Assembly: GCF_008107625.1 (NCBI RefSeq)
Contig: NZ_SDKK01000014.1
Span: 20,294-84,293, forward strand
Source: Zoogloea oleivorans
Lineage (GTDB): Bacteria > Pseudomonadota > Gammaproteobacteria > Burkholderiales > Rhodocyclaceae
Direction of reading: 5' to 3'
Length of the DNA stretch: 64,000 bases
The translations under genes and the position numbers were made by a program. Of the stretch, positions 44,008 to 53,120 are shown one piece after another. The notes under the pieces are model-generated. The model made no database searches, had not been told where the DNA came from, and saw only the letters and a list, made by a program, of their open reading frames with translations. Numbering within the stretch: position 1 is the stretch's first letter; each line of letters starts with the position of its first letter.

Positions 44008-45932
44008 TGACGCTGAACAACTGGAAACTGGAACGGGACGCCGAAGGGATTGCCTGGGCGACGCTCAATGTGGCCGACTCCGCCGCCAATACGCTCGGTG
44101 CCGCAGTGATGGCCGAGCTGGATCTGGTGCTCGATCAACTCACCCTGCGCCCGCCGACGGGCCTGGTGATTCGCTCCGGCAAGGCGGCGGGCTTCATCGC
44201 CGGCGCCAACATCGAGGAATTCACCCGCATCGATTCCGCCGAGGACGCCCGGGCGCTGGTGGCGCGGGGCTGGACGCTGTTCGAGCGGCTGGCCCGGGCG
44301 ACTTATCCGACCCTCGCGCTGATTCGCGGCCACTGCATGGGCGGCGGGCTGGAACTGGCCCTGGCCTGCCGCTACCGCCTTACCGTGGATGAACCGGGCA
44401 CCCGCCTGGCCCTGCCCGAGGTGATGCTCGGCATCTACCCGGCCTGGGGCGGCATGCTGCGTCTGCCGCAACTTATCGGCCCGGCGGCGGCCCTCGACCT
44501 GATGCTCACCGGCAAGGGCGTGGATGCCGTCAAGGCCAGGCGCCTGGGCCTCGCCGACGACTGCGTGCCGGCCCGGGTGATGGACAACGCCGCGCGGATC
44601 ATGCTGCTGTCCGGCCGCGCGCCGCGCCGCTTGCCGCTGCTGCAGGGCCTGCTGAACGGCCCGCTGCGCAGCATCGTCGCCGGCAAGGCGAAAAAGCAGG
44701 TGGCCAGCAAGGCCCGGCCGGAACATTACCCGGCGCCTTACGCGATCATCGACATCTGGGCCCATTACGGCGGCAATGCGCTGGCCGTGCCGGCGGCCTC
44801 GTCGTCGTCGCTGGAGGCCATCTTCCGCTCGCCGACGGCCAAGAACCTGATCCGCGTTTTCTTCCTGCAGGAGCGTCTTAAGGGCTTCGGCAAGGACGCC
44901 GATTTCAATCCGCTGCGTGTGCACGTGGTGGGTGCCGGCGTGATGGGCGGCGACATCGCCACCGAATGCGCCCTGCGCGGCATGATCGTGACCCTGCAGG
45001 ACCAGAGCGTCGAACGCATCGCCCCGGCCATCGCCCGGGCGGCCAAGCGCTTTGAACGCAAGTTCAAGGGCAAGCCGCGGGAGGCGCGTTTCGCGCTGGA
45101 CCGTGTGATTCCCGATCCGGCCGGCCACGGCGTGGCCCGCGCCGACGTGATCATCGAGGCCATTGTCGAGAACCTGGAGGCCAAGCGGGCGTTGTTCGTC
45201 GACATCGAACTGCGCGCCAGACCCGATGCGCTGCTGGCTTCCAATACCTCCAGCCTGCGTATCGCCGACATTGCCTCGGCGCTGGCCGAGCCGGGCCGGC
45301 TGGTGGGCATCCATTTCTTCAATCCGGTGGCCGTCATGCCGCTGGTGGAAGTGGTGCGCACCCCGGCCAGCAGCGACGAAGCCTTCAGACGTGCCGCAGC
45401 CTTCGTGCGCAAGCTCGACAAGCTGCCGTTGCCGGTGAAGGACGAGCCGGGTTTCCTGGTCAACGCGGTGCTCGGCCCCTACATGTATGAAGCGCTGCGC
45501 TGCGTCGATGAAGGCATCGCGCCGGAAGCCATCGACGCCGCTCTGGTGGCTTACGGCATGCCGATGGGGCCGATCGAGCTGGTCGATACAGTGGGGCTGG
45601 ATATTGCCGTGGCTGCCGGCAAGGCACTGGCCGGTGCCGCTGCGGTGTTGCCGAAGGCGCTGGCGGACAAGGTCGCGGCGGGCCATCTGGGCAAGAAGAG
45701 CGGGCAGGGCTTCTACACCTGGCAGGCCGGCAAGGCGCAAAAGTCAGCCTCGACAAGCGCTCCGGCCGGGCTGGCTGCGCGCATCGTGGCGCCCCTGCTG
45801 GCGGCGACAGAGGCCTGCGTGGCGAAAGGTGTGGTTGCCGATGCCGATCTGGCTGACGCGGGCGTTATATTCGGGACTGGCTTTGCGCCCTTTACGGGCG
45901 GCCCCCTCAATCATTCCAGGAGTCTTTCATGA
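44007..45932 (+). CDS. fadJ: enoyl-CoA hydratase/3-hydroxyacyl-CoA dehydrogenase (FadJ-like)
   Basis: A 641-residue bifunctional protein. The N-terminal crotonase domain has GHCMGGGLELALACR; the NAD-binding dehydrogenase starts near residue 310 with VVGAGVMGGDIA and includes the NTSSLRI and HFFNPVAVMPLVE segments. It is shorter than Escherichia coli FadJ (714 aa), mainly in linker and C-terminus. ATG 44007 overlaps the thiolase stop. Its own stop overlaps the thioesterase start. Confidence 0.92.
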   Translation: MTLNNWKLERDAEGIAWATLNVADSAANTLGAAVMAELDLVLDQLTLRPPTGLVIRSGKAAGFIAGANIEEFTRIDSAEDARALVARGWTLFERLARATYPTLALIRGHCMGGGLELALACRYRLTVDEPGTRLALPEVMLGIYPAWGGMLRLPQLIGPAAALDLMLTGKGVDAVKARRLGLADDCVPARVMDNAARIMLLSGRAPRRLPLLQGLLNGPLRSIVAGKAKKQVASKARPEHYPAPYAIIDIWAHYGGNALAVPAASSSSLEAIFRSPTAKNLIRVFFLQERLKGFGKDADFNPLRVHVVGAGVMGGDIATECALRGMIVTLQDQSVERIAPAIARAAKRFERKFKGKPREARFALDRVIPDPAGHGVARADVIIEAIVENLEAKRALFVDIELRARPDALLASNTSSLRIADIASALAEPGRLVGIHFFNPVAVMPLVEVVRTPASSDEAFRRAAAFVRKLDKLPLPVKDEPGFLVNAVLGPYMYEALRCVDEGIAPEAIDAALVAYGMPMGPIELVDTVGLDIAVAAGKALAGAAAVLPKALADKVAAGHLGKKSGQGFYTWQAGKAQKSASTSAPAGLAARIVAPLLAATEACVAKGVVADADLADAGVIFGTGFAPFTGGPLNHSRSLS

Positions 45933-46336
45933 CCAACCCTCCCACCCAGCTGCCGCCCGGCAAGATGCCGGTTTTGCGGGTCATGCCCATGCCGCGCGAT
46001 CTCAACCCGGCGGGCGATGTTTTTGGCGGCTGGATCATGTCCCAGGTGGACATCGCCGGTGCCGTCCCGGCCCGTCAGCGGGCGCGGGGCCGGGTGGCGA
46101 CCATCGCGGTGAACTCCTTCCTCTTCAAGCAGCCAGTGTCGGTCGGCGACATCGTCAGTTTTTACGCGGAGATTCTGCGGGTCGGTAAGAGCTCGATCAC
46201 CGTGGATGTGGAAGTCTTTGCCGAGCGCAACCCGGAAGACCCGGTGGTGGTGAAGGTGACCGAAGCCACCCTGACTTACGTGGCGGTCGATACCCGTGGT
46301 GTGAAACGGGACATTCCGCCCGAGCCTGTCGCGTGA
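45929..46336 (+). CDS. YciA-type acyl-CoA thioesterase
   Basis: A 135-residue hot-dog fold thioesterase. The MPRDLNPAGDVFGGWIMSQVD segment carries the N/D-P..D.FGG.. motif of the YciA/BACH group. It overlaps the bifunctional gene by four bases. It would release free fatty acid from acyl-CoA and balance the pool during beta-oxidation. Confidence 0.9.
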   Translation: MTNPPTQLPPGKMPVLRVMPMPRDLNPAGDVFGGWIMSQVDIAGAVPARQRARGRVATIAVNSFLFKQPVSVGDIVSFYAEILRVGKSSITVDVEVFAERNPEDPVVVKVTEATLTYVAVDTRGVKRDIPPEPVA

Positions 46337-46455
46337 AAGCAACAAGCCCCTTTTTGCTGCAGGGCCATAAGGCCTTGCCGCTCTAGAATCGCCGAGGGTA
46401 TGCGCAGCCCCCGGTTGCTTCACAAGTACAGCGCCCAAATGTGAGGAGACATGAT

Positions 46456-47736
46456 ATGAAGATGAAGACGATCGCCCGTCTGATGCCGCTGCTGGCCCTG
46501 AGTCTGGCCGGCGGGCAGGCTTCTGCCGCGGGCTTCCAGTTGCTTGAGCAGAACGCCAGCGGAATCGGCAACGCCTATGCCGGCTCGGCGGCCGTGGCCG
46601 AAAACGCCAGCACGATCTTCTATAACCCGGCAGGCATGACGCAGTTGAAGGATCGGGAGATCTCGGTCGGCCTGTCTGTCGTGCGGCCAACCTTCAAGTT
46701 CGACGATCGAGGCTCGAGTGCCGGGGTTCTGGGCACGTCCGGCGACGGGGGCGATGCCGGCCGCTGGGGCTTTGTTCCCAACGCCTACATGTCGTGGGCG
46801 CTGACCAAGGATCTGTATGCGGGTGTGGGTTTTGGTGCCCCCTTTGGCATGGTCACCGAATACGACAACCCGTGGCTGGGCGGCGCCCAGGCCCTCAAGT
46901 TCGATATCAAGACCTACAACATCAATCCCAGCCTGGCCTATCGCCTGAACGACAAGGTGTCGATTGGCGGCGGTGTCAGCCTGCAGCGGATGGAAGTCGA
47001 GTATGCCCGCCAGGCGACGGTTACCTCCGCTGCGCTGGCCGCCACCAAGGCCACCCTGACGGCGGACAACGATGCGTGGGGCTGGAACGTGGGCGCCTTG
47101 TTCACCCTGAGCCCGACGACCAAGGTCGGTGTGTCTTACCGTTCCAAGATCAAGCACGACCTGAAGGGCGACCTGAAAGTCCAGGGGCCGGCGGCAGGCG
47201 CCTCTGCGGCCCTGACCACCGGCAACGCCAAGGCGGATGTGGAATTGCCCGACACCTTCATCCTGAGCGTCACGCAGAATCTCAACGACAAGTGGGAAAT
47301 GCTCGGTGACATCTCGTGGACCGGCTGGAGCAGTATCCCGAAAGTGGACATTGTGCGTACCTCGGGTGCGCTCAACGGCGCCACGGTGCAGACACTGGAA
47401 ACCAAGTTCCGCGACACCTGGCGTTATGCCCTCGGTGCCAACTACCGCCTGAATGAAACGGTCAAGCTGAAGTTTGGCGTGGCCTACGACCAGACTCCGG
47501 TGCCGAGTGACCAGCATCGCCTGGTGTCGCTGCCCGACAGCAACCGCACCTGGTTCTCTACCGGTGCGCAGATCAAGGTCAACAAGGATTCGCTGGTTGA
47601 TCTCGGCCTGGCCTACCTCCACGTGCCGGAGTCACACATCGACAACAACCAGACCGCGCTTGGGCGTGGTCGGGTGAGCGGTGTGTACGACGCCCGCGTG
47701 TGGATCTTCGGCGCCCAGTATTCAATGGCCTTCTGA
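46456..47736 (+). CDS. FadL/OMPP1-type outer membrane fatty acid transporter
   Basis: A 426-residue outer membrane beta-barrel with a signal peptide (to about residue 24, ASA) and the conserved FQLLEQNASGIGNAYAG start and STIFYNPAGMT segment of FadL/TodX proteins, ending in QYSMAF. It imports long-chain fatty acids or other hydrophobic substrates. ATG 46456 is chosen for AGGAG eight bases upstream. It lies between the first beta-oxidation operon and the second TetR gene. Confidence 0.92.
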   Translation: MKMKTIARLMPLLALSLAGGQASAAGFQLLEQNASGIGNAYAGSAAVAENASTIFYNPAGMTQLKDREISVGLSVVRPTFKFDDRGSSAGVLGTSGDGGDAGRWGFVPNAYMSWALTKDLYAGVGFGAPFGMVTEYDNPWLGGAQALKFDIKTYNINPSLAYRLNDKVSIGGGVSLQRMEVEYARQATVTSAALAATKATLTADNDAWGWNVGALFTLSPTTKVGVSYRSKIKHDLKGDLKVQGPAAGASAALTTGNAKADVELPDTFILSVTQNLNDKWEMLGDISWTGWSSIPKVDIVRTSGALNGATVQTLETKFRDTWRYALGANYRLNETVKLKFGVAYDQTPVPSDQHRLVSLPDSNRTWFSTGAQIKVNKDSLVDLGLAYLHVPESHIDNNQTALGRGRVSGVYDARVWIFGAQYSMAF

Positions 47737-47740
47737 TCCC

Positions 47741-48409
47741 ATGGTCCGCCCCGACAGCCAGCTCCCTGACACCAAGACACGCATCCTCGATGCGGCCGAA
47801 CGCCTGTTCATGGAGAACGGCTATGCCGCCACCTCGGTGCGCATGATTACTGGCGCCGCCGGGGTGCCGGTGGCGCTGGTGAACTACCACTACGGCTCCA
47901 AGCAGGGGCTGATGGAGGCGGTATATGCCCGCGCGCTGGGCAATCGGGGCGGCAGTCGGGTCGGCTATCTCGACCGGCTCGAAGCGGTGGCCGGTGGCAA
48001 GCCGATTGCCGTCGATGTGCTGGTGGATGCCTTCCTGTCGTCGGCCCTGCGCCTGACGCGCAAGGACAACATCTCCGGGGAAGTCTTCAAGCAACTCATC
48101 GGCCGGGCTTTCTACGAGCCCGGGCCAGGCACCGAGGCCTTTTTCCCGCTTGAGTACCGGGAGGCGGTGGATCGTTACCGCCAGGCTTTTATGCGTGCGC
48201 TGCCCCATCTCACTCAGGACGACGTGGTGTGGCGCATGTATTTCTTTGTCGGCATCGTGGCCTACGCGATGGCTGGAAAGGATGTCATGCGGATGACCGA
48301 AAACTATTCCCTCGCCGACGCCGGCGACCCCGAAGCCGTCATGGCGCGTTTGCGACCCTTTGTCGTGGCGGGCTTCCAGGCCCCGGCCGGCATGCCACGA
48401 GGCACCTGA
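47741..48409 (+). CDS. TetR-family regulator
   Basis: A 222-residue TetR protein (TKTRILDAAERLF, ALVNYHYGSKQGLM), the same length as and similar to the regulator at 39497. It begins four bases after the FadL gene stop. A perfect 16-bp palindrome lies 95 bp past its end, ahead of the fadN-like gene, and may be its operator. Confidence 0.9.
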   Translation: MVRPDSQLPDTKTRILDAAERLFMENGYAATSVRMITGAAGVPVALVNYHYGSKQGLMEAVYARALGNRGGSRVGYLDRLEAVAGGKPIAVDVLVDAFLSSALRLTRKDNISGEVFKQLIGRAFYEPGPGTEAFFPLEYREAVDRYRQAFMRALPHLTQDDVVWRMYFFVGIVAYAMAGKDVMRMTENYSLADAGDPEAVMARLRPFVVAGFQAPAGMPRGT

Positions 48410-48420
48410 TTGCGGTTTCC

Positions 48421-48450
48421 CCGTGGGTCGGACTGAAGTCCGACCCACGG
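48421..48450. repeat. dispersed palindromic repeat, copy 4 (full)
   Basis: Arms of 14 bp, CCGTGGGTCGGACT and its complement, around GA. Located between the TetR stop and the operator/promoter of the next operon. Confidence 0.85.
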
Positions 48451-48504
48451 AAACGCGTTGAAACTTTGACTATGTTGTATCCAGAGGACGCATTGCGCTA
48501 ATAT

Positions 48505-48520
48505 TTGAACAGTTGTTCAA
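48505..48520. promoter_or_regulatory. candidate TetR operator
   Basis: TTGAACA and TGTTCAA around GT, a perfect 16-bp palindrome 71 bp before the fadN-like start at 48591. It resembles the TTGAAT/ATTCAA site at 39432. Confidence 0.55.
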
Positions 48521-48590
48521 TTTTTCGCATCGCGCGATTCGTACCCAATAACAAAGGCCCGCTTCCGGGCCGAGCCAGAAGGAGGAGCAT

Positions 48591-50975
48591 GTGAGCAGAC
48601 TGATCATTCGCAAGGTGGCGGTGCTGGGCGCCGGTGTGATGGGGGCGCAGATTGCCGCCCACTGCGCCAACGCCGGCGTGCCGGTCATTCTTTTCGACCT
48701 TCCCGCCAAGGAAGGCCCGCCCAATGCCATCGCCCAGAAGGCCGTCGATGCGCTGAAGAAGCTTGAGCCGGCGCCGCTGGCCACCCGGGACCGGGCCCAG
48801 TTCATCGACGTGGCCAACTACGGCAGCGACCTGGACAAGCTGCGCGACTGCGACCTCATCATCGAGGCCATTGCCGAGAAGATGGAATGGAAGCTCGATC
48901 TGTACAGCAAGGTCGCGCCCTTCATCCGCCCGGACGCGATCTTCGCCTCCAACACCTCGGGCCTGTCGATCAACACCTTGTCGGAAGGCATGCCGGCCGA
49001 AGCCCGTGCGCGCTTCTGTGGCATCCACTTCTTCAACCCACCGCGCTACATGGCGCTGGTGGAACTGATCGCCACCCGCAGCACTGACATTGCCACGCTT
49101 GACGCGCTGGAGGCCTGGCTGACCACCCGCCTGGGCAAGAGCATCGTCCGCGCCAAGGACACGCCCAACTTCGTCGCCAACCGGGTCGGCGTGTTCTCGA
49201 TCCTGGCGGTGATGCACCACACCGCGCGCCTGGGCCTCGGCTTCGACGAGGTGGACGCCCTTACCGGCCCGATCATCGGCCGTCCCAAGAGCGCCACCTA
49301 TCGCACCGCCGACGTGGTCGGCCTCGACACCATGGCCCACGTCATCGGCACCATGCAGGCCACCCTGCCAGCCGACCCGTGGCATGGCTATTACCAAAGC
49401 CCCGCATGGCTCGCCGGCCTGATCAGCAAGGGCGCGTTGGGTCAGAAAACCAAGAGGGGCATCTTCCGCAAGGACGGCAAGGTCATCCAGGTGCTGGATC
49501 TGGCCAAGCAGGATTACCGCCCCAGCGCAGGTGACGTGGCGCCGGAAGTGGCCGCCATCCTCAAGAACCGCAATCCGGTCGAAAAATTCGCCCAGCTGCG
49601 CGCCAGCCAGCACCCGCAGGCGCAGTTCCTGTGGGCGATCTTCCGCGACGTGTTCCACTACTGCGCCTTCCACCTGGCCGACATTGCCGACAACGCCCGC
49701 GACGTGGATTTCGCCATGCGCTGGGGCTTCGGTTGGACGCAGGGGCCGTTTGAAACCTGGCAGGCGGCCGGCTGGCAGAGCATTGCCGATGCGGTGAAAG
49801 CCGACATCGATGCCGGCCTGACCATGACCGCCTCGCCGCTGCCGGCCTGGGTTTTCGATGGCCGTACCGGCGTGCATGCGCCGGAGGGTTCGTGGAGCGC
49901 CACGGATTCGGCCCTCAAGCCGCGCTCGACCTTGCCGGTGTACGGCCGCCAGCTTTACCCCGAGCAAGTCCTTGGCGAAGCGGCCCCGGACGCCGGCAAG
50001 ACCCTGTGGGAGAACGACGGTGTTCGCCTGTGGAGCCTGCCCGCCAAGGACGCGCGCATCGGCATCCTGTCCTTCAAGTCGAAGATGCACAGCATCGGCG
50101 AGGAGGTGCTCGACGGCGTGCTTGAAGCCGTGGCGCGCGCCGAGCGCGACCTGGATGGCCTGGTGATCTGGCACGAGGCGCCGTTTGCCGTCGGCGCCAA
50201 CCTCCAGCAAGTCGCCGAAGCCTGCAAGGCCGGCCAGTTCGATCTGCTCGAAAAGACCGTCGCCAAGTTCCAGCAGGCCTCCATGGCGCTCAAGCACGCC
50301 ATGGTGCCCACCGTAGCGGCCGTGCAGGGCATGGCGCTGGGCGGCGGCTGCGAGTTCGTCATGCATGCCACGCACCGGGTGATGGCGCTGGAAAGCTACG
50401 TCGGCCTCGTCGAAGCCGGTGTCGGCTTGATTCCGGCGGGCGGTGGCTGCAAGGAGTTCGCCCTGCGGGCGGCCGACATGGCGACCAAGGCGGCGGGCGG
50501 CGACGTCTTCCCCTTCATCCAGAACATGTTCCAGACCATCGCCATGGCCAATGTCTCCAAGAGCGCGCTGCAGGCGGTGGAACTGGGCTTCGCCAAGGCG
50601 TCCGACGACATCCTCTTCAACCCGCGCGAGCTGCTCCACGTGGCCATCCATCGCGCCCGCGCGCTGGCCGAGTCGGGCTACCAGCCGCCGCTGGTGCAGC
50701 GTGCCGTGCAGGTGGCCGGCCGCAACGGCATCGCCACCTGCGAAATGATGCTGATCAACATGAAGGAAGGCGGCTTCATTTCGGCCTGGGATTACCGCGT
50801 CGCCCGCGCGGCCGCCACCGCCCTGTGCGGCGGCGAGGTGGAAACCAATGCCAAGGTGTCCGAAGCCTGGCTGCTCGATGTGGAGCGCGCCCTTTTCGTG
50901 GACCTGCTGAAGACCGAGAAGACCCAGCAGCGCATCGTGCACATGCTCGAAACCGGCAAGCCGCTGCGCAACTGA
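48591..50975 (+). CDS. 3-hydroxyacyl-CoA dehydrogenase/enoyl-CoA hydratase (FadN-like order)
   Basis: A 794-residue bifunctional protein with the dehydrogenase first (VAVLGAGVMGAQIAAH at residue 8, NTSGLSIN, HFFNPPRYMALVE) and the crotonase domain last (VQGMALGGGCEFVMH, VEAGVGLIPAGGG). This is the reverse of the protein at 44007 and matches Bacillus FadN. The start is GTG 48591; an overlapping ATG two bases earlier meets an immediate stop. Followed by a thiolase after 16 bp. Confidence 0.93.
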   Translation: MSRLIIRKVAVLGAGVMGAQIAAHCANAGVPVILFDLPAKEGPPNAIAQKAVDALKKLEPAPLATRDRAQFIDVANYGSDLDKLRDCDLIIEAIAEKMEWKLDLYSKVAPFIRPDAIFASNTSGLSINTLSEGMPAEARARFCGIHFFNPPRYMALVELIATRSTDIATLDALEAWLTTRLGKSIVRAKDTPNFVANRVGVFSILAVMHHTARLGLGFDEVDALTGPIIGRPKSATYRTADVVGLDTMAHVIGTMQATLPADPWHGYYQSPAWLAGLISKGALGQKTKRGIFRKDGKVIQVLDLAKQDYRPSAGDVAPEVAAILKNRNPVEKFAQLRASQHPQAQFLWAIFRDVFHYCAFHLADIADNARDVDFAMRWGFGWTQGPFETWQAAGWQSIADAVKADIDAGLTMTASPLPAWVFDGRTGVHAPEGSWSATDSALKPRSTLPVYGRQLYPEQVLGEAAPDAGKTLWENDGVRLWSLPAKDARIGILSFKSKMHSIGEEVLDGVLEAVARAERDLDGLVIWHEAPFAVGANLQQVAEACKAGQFDLLEKTVAKFQQASMALKHAMVPTVAAVQGMALGGGCEFVMHATHRVMALESYVGLVEAGVGLIPAGGGCKEFALRAADMATKAAGGDVFPFIQNMFQTIAMANVSKSALQAVELGFAKASDDILFNPRELLHVAIHRARALAESGYQPPLVQRAVQVAGRNGIATCEMMLINMKEGGFISAWDYRVARAAATALCGGEVETNAKVSEAWLLDVERALFVDLLKTEKTQQRIVHMLETGKPLRN

Positions 50976-50991
50976 ACGGAGACAGATCAAG

Positions 50992-52188
50992 ATGAGCAAA
51001 CAGATTCAGGAAGCCTACATCGTCGCCGCCACGCGCACGCCGGTGGCCAAGCGCAACGGCATGTTCCGCAACGTGCGCCCCGACGACATGCTGGCCCATG
51101 TGCTGGCGGCGGTGGTGGCCAAGGTGCCGGGGCTCGACGCCCATGAAATTGGTGACGTGATTGTCGGCTGTGCCATGCCGGAAGCCGAGCAGGGCATGAA
51201 CGTGGCGCGCATCGGCCTGCTGCTGGCCGGTCTGCCCAACAGCGTGCCGGGCATCACCATCAACCGCTTCTGTTCGTCCGGCCTGCAGGCCGTGGCCGAC
51301 GCTGCAGCGCGCATCCGCCTTGGCGAAGCCGAGGTGATGATCGCCGCCGGCACCGAGAGCATGAGCGTGATGCCGCAGATCATGGGCAACAAGATCTCGC
51401 TGAACCCGGCCATCTTCGCCAAGGAAGAAAACCTCGGCATCGCCTTCGGCATGGGCCTCACCGCCGAGAAGGTCGCCCAGCAATGGCAGATCAGCCGCGA
51501 CGAGCAGGACGCCTTTGCGGTGCAGTCCAACCAGCGCGCTGCCGCGGCGATTGCCGCCGGAGCCTTCCGCGACGAGATCACGCCCTACACCGTGCGCACC
51601 CATGTGCCCGGCGACGGCGGCACGGTGCGCGTCAGCGAGCGCATCTGCGACACGGACGAAGGCCCGCGCGGCGATGCGACGGTGCAGAGCCTCGGCAAGC
51701 TCAAGCCGGTGTTCGCCGCCCGCGGTTCGGTGACGGCCGGCAACAGCTCGCAGATGTCCGACGGCGCCGGCGCGGTGCTGCTGATGTCGGAAGCGGCGGT
51801 GAAGCGCTACGGCGTGACGCCGATCGCCCGTTTCTGCAGTTATTCGGTGGCCGGTGTGCCGCCGGAAATCATGGGCATCGGTCCGGTCGAGGCAATTCCC
51901 CGTGCCCTCAAGGCGGCCGGTATCAGCCAGGGCGACCTGGACTGGATCGAGCTGAACGAGGCCTTTGCGGCGCAGGCCATCGCGGTGATGCGGCAACTGG
52001 GCATTGATCCGGCCAAGGTGAATCCGCAGGGCGGCGCGATTGCCCTCGGCCACCCGCTGGGGGCTACCGGCGTGATCCGTGCGGCAACCCTGATGAGCGC
52101 CTTCCAGCGCACCCCGGCCCGCTACGGCATGATCTCGATGTGCATCGGTACCGGCATGGGCGCGGCAGGGGTTTTCGAGCGGCTCTGA
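50992..52188 (+). CDS. acetyl-CoA acyltransferase (thiolase)
   Basis: A 398-residue thiolase with nucleophile C94 in NRFCSSGLQA, the LGHPLGATG histidine motif and the SMCIGTGMGAAG C-terminal cysteine motif. It pairs with the fadN-like gene as a fadNA-type operon. It is a different subfamily from the thiolase at 42724 (398 against 427 aa). Confidence 0.93.
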   Translation: MSKQIQEAYIVAATRTPVAKRNGMFRNVRPDDMLAHVLAAVVAKVPGLDAHEIGDVIVGCAMPEAEQGMNVARIGLLLAGLPNSVPGITINRFCSSGLQAVADAAARIRLGEAEVMIAAGTESMSVMPQIMGNKISLNPAIFAKEENLGIAFGMGLTAEKVAQQWQISRDEQDAFAVQSNQRAAAAIAAGAFRDEITPYTVRTHVPGDGGTVRVSERICDTDEGPRGDATVQSLGKLKPVFAARGSVTAGNSSQMSDGAGAVLLMSEAAVKRYGVTPIARFCSYSVAGVPPEIMGIGPVEAIPRALKAAGISQGDLDWIELNEAFAAQAIAVMRQLGIDPAKVNPQGGAIALGHPLGATGVIRAATLMSAFQRTPARYGMISMCIGTGMGAAGVFERL

Positions 52189-52207
52189 TCCGGGCTGTTG
52201 TTTCCTG

Positions 52208-52240
52208 AAAGGCGGTGCGCCGGGCGTGCCGCCTTTTTTG
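52208..52240 (+). terminator. Rho-independent terminator
   Basis: GGCGGTGCGC pairs with GCGTGCCGCC (two wobble pairs) and is followed by TTTTTT, 20 bp after the thiolase stop. Confidence 0.75.
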
Positions 52241-52322
52241 CGTCTGGCACTTCCCGCTTGCCAGTCTTCGCGGTGAAATGGAGGCCTGCACAAAATCAAC
52301 ACAAGCCCAGGAGGGCTGTTCC

Positions 52323-53120
52323 ATGACTTCCCCCATTTTGCTGGACGTGATCGATGGCGTTGCGACGCTTACCCTTAACCGCCCGGCGTCCCTCAATGCC
52401 CTGTCGGTGGACATGATGAAGGCCCTCGCCGAAGCCACCGCCAAACTGTCTCGCCGCGACGATCTGCGGGTGGTGCTGATTGTCGGGGCTGGCGAGCACT
52501 TCATGGCCGGCGGCGATCTGAAGGATTTCGCGTCCCATCTGCATCTTTCCCCGGAGAGTCGCCTGGCAACCTTCCGGGCCATGATCGAGCTGTACATCAA
52601 TCAGAGCGTCGAGGCCCTGGCGGCTGTGCCGGTGCCGGTGATTGCCCGGGTCCAGGGGGCCTGCGCCGGTTTCGGTCTGTCGCTGGCGCTGGGCTGCGAT
52701 CTGGTCGTGGCCGCCGACAGCGCCTACTTCACGAGCGCTTACGCGAGCATCGGGCTGTCTGGCGACGGCGGAGTGTCGTGGTTTCTGCCGCGCATTGTCG
52801 GCCGTCACAAGGCCTTCGAATTGCTTCTGCTGGCGGATCGCTTCGACGCCGCCGAAGCCCAGCGCCTCGGCGTGGTGAACAAGGTGGTACCGCTTGCCGA
52901 ACTGGATGCCGCAGTCGCCGCGCTGGTCGGCCGTATCGTCAATGGTCCGCGGGAGACTTACGCGGAAATGAAGCGTCTGCTCAACCAGTCCGCCGACCAG
53001 TCCCTTGATGCCCAGCTCCAGCTGGAGGCCGATGCCTTTGCCCGCTGCACAACCCAGCCGAACTTCGACGAGGGCCTCAATGCCTTCCTCGGCAAGCGCA
53101 AGGCGCGCTTCAACGGCTGA
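52323..53120 (+). CDS. enoyl-CoA hydratase/isomerase
   Basis: A 265-residue stand-alone crotonase protein with the oxyanion-hole segments AGEHFMAGGDLKDF and GACAGFGLSLALGCD. The first usual catalytic Glu position in YASIGLSGDGG is replaced by Ser or Gly, as in several isomerase-type members, so hydratase activity is not certain. ATG 52323. It converges with the ydcF-like gene and overlaps it by 11 bases. Confidence 0.88.
   Translation: MTSPILLDVIDGVATLTLNRPASLNALSVDMMKALAEATAKLSRRDDLRVVLIVGAGEHFMAGGDLKDFASHLHLSPESRLATFRAMIELYINQSVEALAAVPVPVIARVQGACAGFGLSLALGCDLVVAADSAYFTSAYASIGLSGDGGVSWFLPRIVGRHKAFELLLLADRFDAAEAQRLGVVNKVVPLAELDAAVAALVGRIVNGPRETYAEMKRLLNQSADQSLDAQLQLEADAFARCTTQPNFDEGLNAFLGKRKARFNG

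Noticed and set aside
16-48450. The palindromic repeats as insertion sequence ends or CRISPR repeats
   Set aside because: No transposase lies between or beside copies, they are not tandem with regular spacers, and target-site duplications were not seen.
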